From: DATARH01 sp035534535
GTDB lineage: Bacteria > Pseudomonadota > Alphaproteobacteria > ATCC43930 > CGMCC-115725
Assembly (NCBI GenBank): GCA_035534535.1
Contig: DATLRS010000160.1
Span: 1 to 27,095 of the forward strand
DNA: 27,095 nucleotides
Reading direction: 5' to 3'
A program made the position numbers and the translations under genes. This document shows positions 23,211 through 27,095 of this stretch, one piece after another. The notes beneath the pieces are model-generated. The model had not been told where the DNA came from. It did not search any database and saw nothing but the letters and a program-made list of their open reading frames with translations. Numbering within the stretch: the first letter of the stretch is position 1; the number at the start of each line of letters is the position of its first letter.

Positions 23211-24017
23211 ATGGCGGACACCAGGATTGCGGTCATCGGATGCGCCGGCCGGATGGGCCGCATGCTGGTCCGCGAAATCGTCACCACCGAAGGCTGCAGC
23301 CTGGCCGGCGGTCTCGCCCGGCCGGGCACCGCGTCATTGGGCCAGGATATCGGCGAGCTGGCGGGGTTGCGGCGCCTCGGTCTGGCGGTCGGCGACGACC
23401 CGGAGCAGGTGCTGCGCGACAGCGATGTCGGCATCGAGTTCACCACCCCGGCCGCCACCGCCGAGCACGCCGGCCTGGCAGCGCGGCTCGGCACGCCGCT
23501 GGTGATCGGCACGACCGGGCTGGAGGGCGCCGAGGAGCGCGCGGTGCGCGCCGCCGCCGGCCGTGTGCCGATTGTCTGGGCGGCCAATACCAGCCTCGGC
23601 GTCAATCTGCTGCTGGGGCTGGTGGACGAGGTGGCGCGCCGGCTGGGTCCCGAATGGGACATCGAGATCGTCGAGATGCACCATCGCGGCAAGGTCGACG
23701 CGCCGTCCGGTACGGCGCTGGCGCTCGGGCGGGCGGCCGCGGCGGCGCGCGGCGTCGGGTTCGACGAGGTGGCGCAGCGCGGCCGCGACGGCATCACCGG
23801 GCCGCGGCTTGCCGGCGCGATCGGCTTTGCCGCGTTGCGCGGCGGCGATGCGGTCGGCGATCATCATGTGATCTTCGCCGGTGCCGGCGAGCGTCTCGAA
23901 TTGACCCATCGCGCGACCAACCGCGGCATCTATTCGACGGGCGCGGTGCGCGCCGCGCGCTGGCTGGTCGGCCGGCCGCCTGGCCTCTACGGCATGAAGG
24001 AAGTGCTCGGCCTCTAG
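23211..24017 (+). CDS. dapB: 4-hydroxy-tetrahydrodipicolinate reductase
   Basis: A 268-aa enzyme of the diaminopimelate/lysine pathway that reduces the DapA product with NAD(P)H. The N-terminal Rossmann motif is IAVIGCAGRMGRMLV (GxxGxMG). VGIEFTTPAATAEHAGLA and TPLVIGTTGL line the cofactor site. The catalytic and substrate motif is EMHHRGKVDAPSGTAL with His157/His158 and Lys161. The C-terminal THRATNR and YGMKEVLGL are typical. The ATG at 23211 has a strong GGGGAGG site; the eight upstream codons in the same frame are not needed. It lies 68 bp after glnS. The TAG stop at 24015-24017 overlaps the end of a minus-strand receptor-like fragment. Confidence 0.97.
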   Translation: MADTRIAVIGCAGRMGRMLVREIVTTEGCSLAGGLARPGTASLGQDIGELAGLRRLGLAVGDDPEQVLRDSDVGIEFTTPAATAEHAGLAARLGTPLVIGTTGLEGAEERAVRAAAGRVPIVWAANTSLGVNLLLGLVDEVARRLGPEWDIEIVEMHHRGKVDAPSGTALALGRAAAAARGVGFDEVAQRGRDGITGPRLAGAIGFAALRGGDAVGDHHVIFAGAGERLELTHRATNRGIYSTGAVRAARWLVGRPPGLYGMKEVLGL

Positions 24018-24265
24018 AACGTGACGCGGACCCCGGCATAGCCGGACAGCGGCGGGTTCTCGTTCGACTGATCGCCGAAATAGTACTGATCGCTGGCGAC
24101 GACGACATTGCCGCCGACCAGCCATTTGTAGGTGACCGAATAATCGGCGTTCAGCTTCAGGCGATGCAGCGGGTCCAAACGCGAACCGCGTTTGCCGAGC
24201 CCGGGCGCGGCAAATTCAGCAATGCGCGGCTTGATCTCGGAGCCTTGTTCGCGAGATATAGGCAC
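24014..24265 (-). pseudogene. Fragment resembling the barrel end of a TonB-dependent outer-membrane receptor
   Basis: An 83-codon reading with no visible ribosome site at its Met. From about 24166 down to 24014 it encodes HRLKLNADYSVTYKW, then VGGNVVVASDQYYFGD and NENPPLSGY, a pattern I know from late barrel strands of TonB-dependent receptors (HRxK..DY...W.VG.....S.QY..GD.SN..PPL.GY). Full receptors run 600-900 aa, and usually about 60 more residues follow the GY. Here the protein stops after GVRVTF, which happens to match a porin-like C-terminal signal (hydrophobic alternation, final Phe). Signal peptide, plug domain and earlier strands are missing. It is probably a decayed remnant, next to exbB-exbD-tonB. 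The rest of 24266-24390 holds only short hairpins. Confidence 0.5.
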
Positions 24266-24361
24266 AGCGCAGGGCCGGCACCTTATTCGACCGACCGCGA
24301 TTCCGCCTCGTCAAACCCCGTCGAGCGGGGCCGGCGCAGCGTTTCTTGCGGCTGCGCCAAC

Positions 24362-24379
24362 GATAGAGCCGGGTCTATC
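24362..24379 (+). promoter_or_regulatory. Inverted repeat just before exbB
   Basis: GATAGA-GCCGGG-TCTATC has perfect six-base arms and a six-base centre, ending 11 nt before the exbB ATG. It could be an operator or a hairpin close to the ribosome site (GGGATGACAG). It does not resemble a Fur box. A larger hairpin, GGCGCAGC/GCTGCGCC (24333-24358), lies just upstream. Confidence 0.3.
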
Positions 24380-24390
24380 CGGGATGACAG

Positions 24391-25122
24391 ATGACTGAAC
24401 CCACCGCATCGCTGTCGATCGTTGCGCTGTTTTTCGATGCCGACATCGTCGTCAAGGGCGTGTTGCTGCTGCTGCTCGCCGCGTCGGTGTGGAGTTGGAC
24501 GGTGATTATCGACAAGCTGTGGCGGATCGGGGTCGCCAGCCGGCTGGCGCGCCAATATGAGGCGCGCGCCGCGTCGGGGTGCGACGGCGATGAGCTGGTG
24601 CCGCGCAATATTGCCGCGGTCCGGCAGGATCCGGCGGCGCTGGTCCTGCGTGCCGGGGCCGCCGAAAGCGCCCGGCCGCCGCAGCACGATGCGGAAAGCT
24701 GGGGCGAGCGGCGCGACCGGGTTGAGCGCGCGATGCGCCTTACGTTGAGCACCGAATTGCGGCGCCTGGAGGCGCGCGCACCTTTTCTCGCCACGCTGGG
24801 CTCGGCGGCGCCGTTCATCGGGCTGTTCGGCACGGTGTGGGGGATCATGCACAGCTTCAACGCGATCGCCGAGGCCAACAGCACCGGCCTGTCGGTCGTG
24901 GCGCCGGGCATCGCGGAAGCGCTGTTCGCCACCGCGATGGGTCTCGCCGCGGCGATCCCGGCGGTCATCGCCTACAACAAGATCATCGTCGAACTCGGAC
25001 GGTTTTCCGGCCGCATGCAGGTGCTGATCGGGCGATCCGGCAGCCTGTTCTGCCAGCCCTCCGCCGCCCCGACGGTTGCCCGCCAAGAGCCGAGCCATGG
25101 CCGTATCGCGGCGCCCGCCTGA
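24391..25122 (+). CDS. exbB: ExbB/TolQ-family proton channel subunit
   Basis: A 243-aa inner-membrane protein that, with ExbD, converts the proton gradient into TonB motion. Three hydrophobic segments are seen: about 17-37 (VLLLLLAASVWSWTVIIDKLW), 131-155 (FLATLGSAAPFIGLFGTVWGIMHSF) and 170-193 (GIAEALFATAMGLAAAIPAVIAYN). The second and third are the conserved MotA/TolQ/ExbB core. A long cytoplasmic loop lies between helix 1 and helix 2. It could be called TolQ from length alone, but the downstream partner is TonB-like and no tolA, tolB or pal follows, so ExbB is preferred. The coding region overlaps exbD by 26 nt. No Fur-type box was recognised upstream. Confidence 0.92.
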   Translation: MTEPTASLSIVALFFDADIVVKGVLLLLLAASVWSWTVIIDKLWRIGVASRLARQYEARAASGCDGDELVPRNIAAVRQDPAALVLRAGAAESARPPQHDAESWGERRDRVERAMRLTLSTELRRLEARAPFLATLGSAAPFIGLFGTVWGIMHSFNAIAEANSTGLSVVAPGIAEALFATAMGLAAAIPAVIAYNKIIVELGRFSGRMQVLIGRSGSLFCQPSAAPTVARQEPSHGRIAAPA

Positions 25123-25531
25123 CGAGAGCGACGAGGGCCGCTACCAGCCGCTCGCCGAGATCAACGTGACCCCGATGGTTGACGTGATGCTGGTGCTGCT
25201 GGTCATCTTCATGGTCACGGCACCGCTGTTGACCGTCAGCGTGCCGGTCGATCTGCCGAAAACGACCGCGGTCAAAGTCACCGAGCCGAAACAGCCGATC
25301 ATCGTCAGCATCAATCACGACGATGCGGTGTTCATCGGCAACAAGCCGGTCGCGGCGGCCGATCTCAAGCGCCGCCTCGATGCGCTGGCCGCCGAGGATC
25401 CCGGCCGCATCGTCTATGTCCGGGGCGACCGCCGGATCGCCTATGGAAGGCTGATGGACCTGCTCGGCCTGGTCAACACCGCCGGGTTCGCCAAGGTGTC
25501 GCTGATGGCCGAGGCGGCAAAGCCGCCGTGA
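25097..25531 (+). CDS. exbD: ExbD/TolR-family protein
   Basis: A 144-aa protein with one N-terminal membrane helix holding the essential proton-carrying Asp29, in the signature INVTPMVDVMLVLLVIFMV (22-40). A periplasmic domain follows (about 50-140: VDLPKTTAV, PIIVSIN, VYVRGDRRIAYGRLMDLLGLV). The ATG at 25097 lies inside the exbB end (26-nt overlap). A TTG seven codons earlier is possible but unneeded. The stop overlaps the tonB start (GTGA), so exbB, exbD and tonB are one translationally coupled operon. Confidence 0.94.
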   Translation: MAVSRRPPDESDEGRYQPLAEINVTPMVDVMLVLLVIFMVTAPLLTVSVPVDLPKTTAVKVTEPKQPIIVSINHDDAVFIGNKPVAAADLKRRLDALAAEDPGRIVYVRGDRRIAYGRLMDLLGLVNTAGFAKVSLMAEAAKPP

Positions 25532-26253
25532 CCGAAGTCAGACTGCCGCTGGTCCTGTCGGTCGCCGGGCATGCGGCGGGCTTGCTCGTGCTGGTGTGGC
25601 TGAGCACGCGGTTGCCGCCGCTGCGACTGAGCCCCCCGGCCGTCCCCGAGGCGATCGATGTGATCTTTCAACCGCCGCCGGTGGTCGCGCCGAAACCGCC
25701 GCCCCCGCCGCCGGTCCCCAAGGTCGTGCCGCCGCCACCTCCGCCGCCACCCCCGCCGCCGCTGCCTAAAGTCGAACTGCCCCCGCCGCCGCCGCCGCCC
25801 GTCCGACGAGTCGAGCGGCCGCGGCCGCCGCCGCCAAAGCCGCATCTGCGCCGGCGGATCGAGCGCCGGCGGCCGCCGCCGCCGCCGCGACGAGAGCCGC
25901 TTTCGGTCGCGCCGCCGCAGACCGCCTCCCTGCCGCCGCCGAGGCCCCGCCCACGAGCCGCACCGGTCGTCACCGGCGACTATCGCAGCGCCCTGGCGCT
26001 GTGGCTCGAGCGGCACAAGCGATACCCGCTCAGCGCCCGCGAAAACAGCGAGGAAGGCCGGGCAACCTTGCGCTTCCGGGTCGACCGCTCCGGCCGCGTC
26101 CTCAGTTACGCGGTGGTGCAGAGCACCGGCCACCCGGATCTCGACGCCGCGGTCGAGGCGATGATGCGCGGCGCCACGCTGCCGCCGTTTCCGGCGGACA
26201 TGACCGCCAGCAATATCGAGGTCTCGGTCGTTGTGCGCTTCAGCCTCGAGTAA
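25528..26253 (+). CDS. tonB: TonB-family energy transducer with long proline-rich linker
   Basis: A 241-aa protein. The N-terminal helix (about 6-26) has Ser11 and His15 spaced four apart, like Ser16/His20 of E. coli TonB, which contact ExbB/ExbD. Residues about 30-148 form a linker dominated by Pro with Lys/Arg/Val, including a run of 11 consecutive Pro; it spans the periplasm. The C-terminal domain (about 150-241) has the TonB pattern YPLSARENSEEGRATLRFRV, GRVLSYAVVQSTGHPDLDAAV and LPPFP. It starts with GTG at 25528, overlapping the exbD stop by 4 nt. It powers outer-membrane receptors. The only receptor sequence in the window is the decayed-looking fragment at 24014-24265. Confidence 0.94.
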   Translation: MTEVRLPLVLSVAGHAAGLLVLVWLSTRLPPLRLSPPAVPEAIDVIFQPPPVVAPKPPPPPPVPKVVPPPPPPPPPPPLPKVELPPPPPPPVRRVERPRPPPPKPHLRRRIERRRPPPPPRREPLSVAPPQTASLPPPRPRPRAAPVVTGDYRSALALWLERHKRYPLSARENSEEGRATLRFRVDRSGRVLSYAVVQSTGHPDLDAAVEAMMRGATLPPFPADMTASNIEVSVVVRFSLE

Positions 26254-26278
26254 TGACCGCGTCACAAGGAGGAACGAG

Positions 26279-27064
26279 ATGGCCGATCGCGACATTCGCC
26301 ATAAGGCCGCTGCGATCGCCCGGCTGTTTCGCGAGCGGCGGCCGATCGACATTCTGCCGCCCGACCTGATGCCGGCCGATCTCGCGCAGGCCTATGCCGT
26401 GCGGCAGGAATTTGAGCAGATCGAGATTGCGGCCGGGCGCGGCGCCGTCGCCGGCTACAAGATCGGGCTGACGACGCCGGTCATGCAGCGCCTGTGCGGC
26501 GTCGAGGAGCCCTGCTACGGCGCGATCTTCGCGGGCGATGTCCATCACGGGCGGGCCGAACCTGCCGTGCGCAGCTACTGCCGGCTCGGCATCGAGACCG
26601 AGATCGCGGTGCGGCTCGGCGCGGATCTGCCGCAGGGCGGCGATCAGGACCGGGTCGCCGGCGCGGTCGAGAGCGCGATGGCGGCGATCGAACTGCTCGA
26701 GGATTTGCGCCACGACTACAAGCGCTTGAGCGCTGCCGCGATGGTCGCCGGCAATGTGTGGAATGCCGGCGCCGTGCTCGGCCCGCCCAACCCCGACTGG
26801 CGCCGGCTCGACCTCGCGCAGGCGATTGCCCGGCTGACCATCAACGGTCGCGAGATCGGCAGCGGCCAGGGCGGCGACGTGATGGGCAACCCGCTCAACG
26901 CGCTGGTCTGGCTCGCCAACACGCTGGCCGCTGCCGGGACGCCGCTGCGTGCCGGCATGGTGGTCCTGACCGGCAGCATGGTGCCGATCCAATTCCCCGC
27001 CGCCGGCGACCATGCGATCGTCACGGTCGCCGGGCTCGGCGCCGCCGAACTCGTCGCGACCTGA
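26279..27064 (+). CDS. 2-keto-4-pentenoate hydratase (MhpD/FAH family)
   Basis: A 261-aa protein of the MhpD-type hydratase and 4-oxalocrotonate decarboxylase group, FAH superfamily. These add water to, or decarboxylate, 2-hydroxydienoates in meta-cleavage of aromatic rings. Metal ligands Glu106 and Glu108 (LGIETEIAV) and Glu138 (AAIELLEDLR) match the E106/E108/E139 set of E. coli MhpD. AGYKIGLTTP, AAMVAGNVWNAG, GSGQGGDVMGNPLNALVWLAN and VVLTGSMV are family blocks. The ATG at 26279 follows a perfect AAGGAGG. The gene begins 25 nt after tonB, so it may ride on the same transcript although its role links to ring-cleavage products (compare the dioxygenase-like operon at 9.3-11.4 kb). The remaining 31 nt of the window hold nothing visible. 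Confidence 0.93.
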   Translation: MADRDIRHKAAAIARLFRERRPIDILPPDLMPADLAQAYAVRQEFEQIEIAAGRGAVAGYKIGLTTPVMQRLCGVEEPCYGAIFAGDVHHGRAEPAVRSYCRLGIETEIAVRLGADLPQGGDQDRVAGAVESAMAAIELLEDLRHDYKRLSAAAMVAGNVWNAGAVLGPPNPDWRRLDLAQAIARLTINGREIGSGQGGDVMGNPLNALVWLANTLAAAGTPLRAGMVVLTGSMVPIQFPAAGDHAIVTVAGLGAAELVAT

Positions 27065-27095
27065 GCGCGTGCCCGCAGTCTATGCGCTGCTGCGG

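Noticed and set aside
24316..24358. Hairpins as a dapB terminator
   Set aside because: Stems are good, but no T-run follows on the plus strand. They also lie some 300 bp beyond the dapB stop.
25660..25970. Frameshift suspected in the long CCG-rich tract
   Set aside because: The frame stays open into a normal TonB C-terminal domain, and the Pro/Lys/Arg pattern is typical of TonB linkers.
24391..26253. Tol-Pal system (tolQ-tolR-tolA)
   Set aside because: The third gene has a TonB N-terminal Ser/His helix, a Pro-rich linker and a TonB C-terminal domain, and no tolB or pal follows.

Overview
This window looks like the chromosome of a very GC-rich alphaproteobacterium. The evidence is the strong third-position G/C bias, the mutM-ubiE-ubiB cluster, intergenic palindromes of the type common in Rhizobiales and Rhodospirillales, and the FixJ-like and CheB/CheR-hybrid signalling domains. 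I cannot place it more finely. No rRNA, tRNA, CRISPR array, insertion sequence or phage gene was seen.

Layout. 1-177: the end of a LivF-type ABC ATPase. 264-521 (-): a ribbon-helix-helix-like protein with a promoter whose spacer carries an inverted repeat. 856-5562: a single CheB-CheR-PAS-histidine kinase-receiver-receiver-LuxR polypeptide, preceded by a 4-codon leader. 5.86-9.17 kb: the housekeeping block mutM (-), ubiE, ubiB (+). 9.3-12.4 kb: a three-gene minus-strand operon of dioxygenase-fold proteins (LigB-like, DOPA-dioxygenase-like, VOC), facing a divergent LysR regulator with a clear shared operator and promoter. 12.5-15.8 kb (-): a 61-aa membrane protein, then a tight set of Asp/Glu-racemase-like protein, seven-helix membrane protein, 72-aa membrane protein and amidohydrolase. 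15.9-19.3 kb: a class III CoA-transferase, a YccF membrane protein and an AMP-forming acyl-CoA ligase. 19.5-21.3 kb: a lower-GC gene fusing a sulfotransferase-like domain to a GT4 glycosyltransferase. 21.4-24.0 kb: glnS and dapB. 24.0-26.25 kb: a fragment resembling a TonB-dependent receptor, then exbB-exbD-tonB. 26.28-27.06 kb: an MhpD-type hydratase.

How the parts may work together. The ring-cleavage-type operon, ACMSD-family amidohydrolase, racemase/isomerase-like protein, CoA-transferase, CoA ligase and MhpD-like hydratase are all typical of aromatic or dicarboxylate catabolism. They lie in at least five transcription units, so one shared pathway is inference. The most unusual items are the one-polypeptide signalling fusion, the sulfotransferase-GT4 fusion with an internal 6-residue repeat, a cysteine-free racemase-superfamily protein, a seven-helix protein with two ExxE motifs placed as in the iron permease FTR1, a LigB-like protein with Gln at an expected iron-ligand position, and a 12-bp in-frame minisatellite inside ubiE. 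Three of the five convergent gene junctions carry large palindromic repeats.
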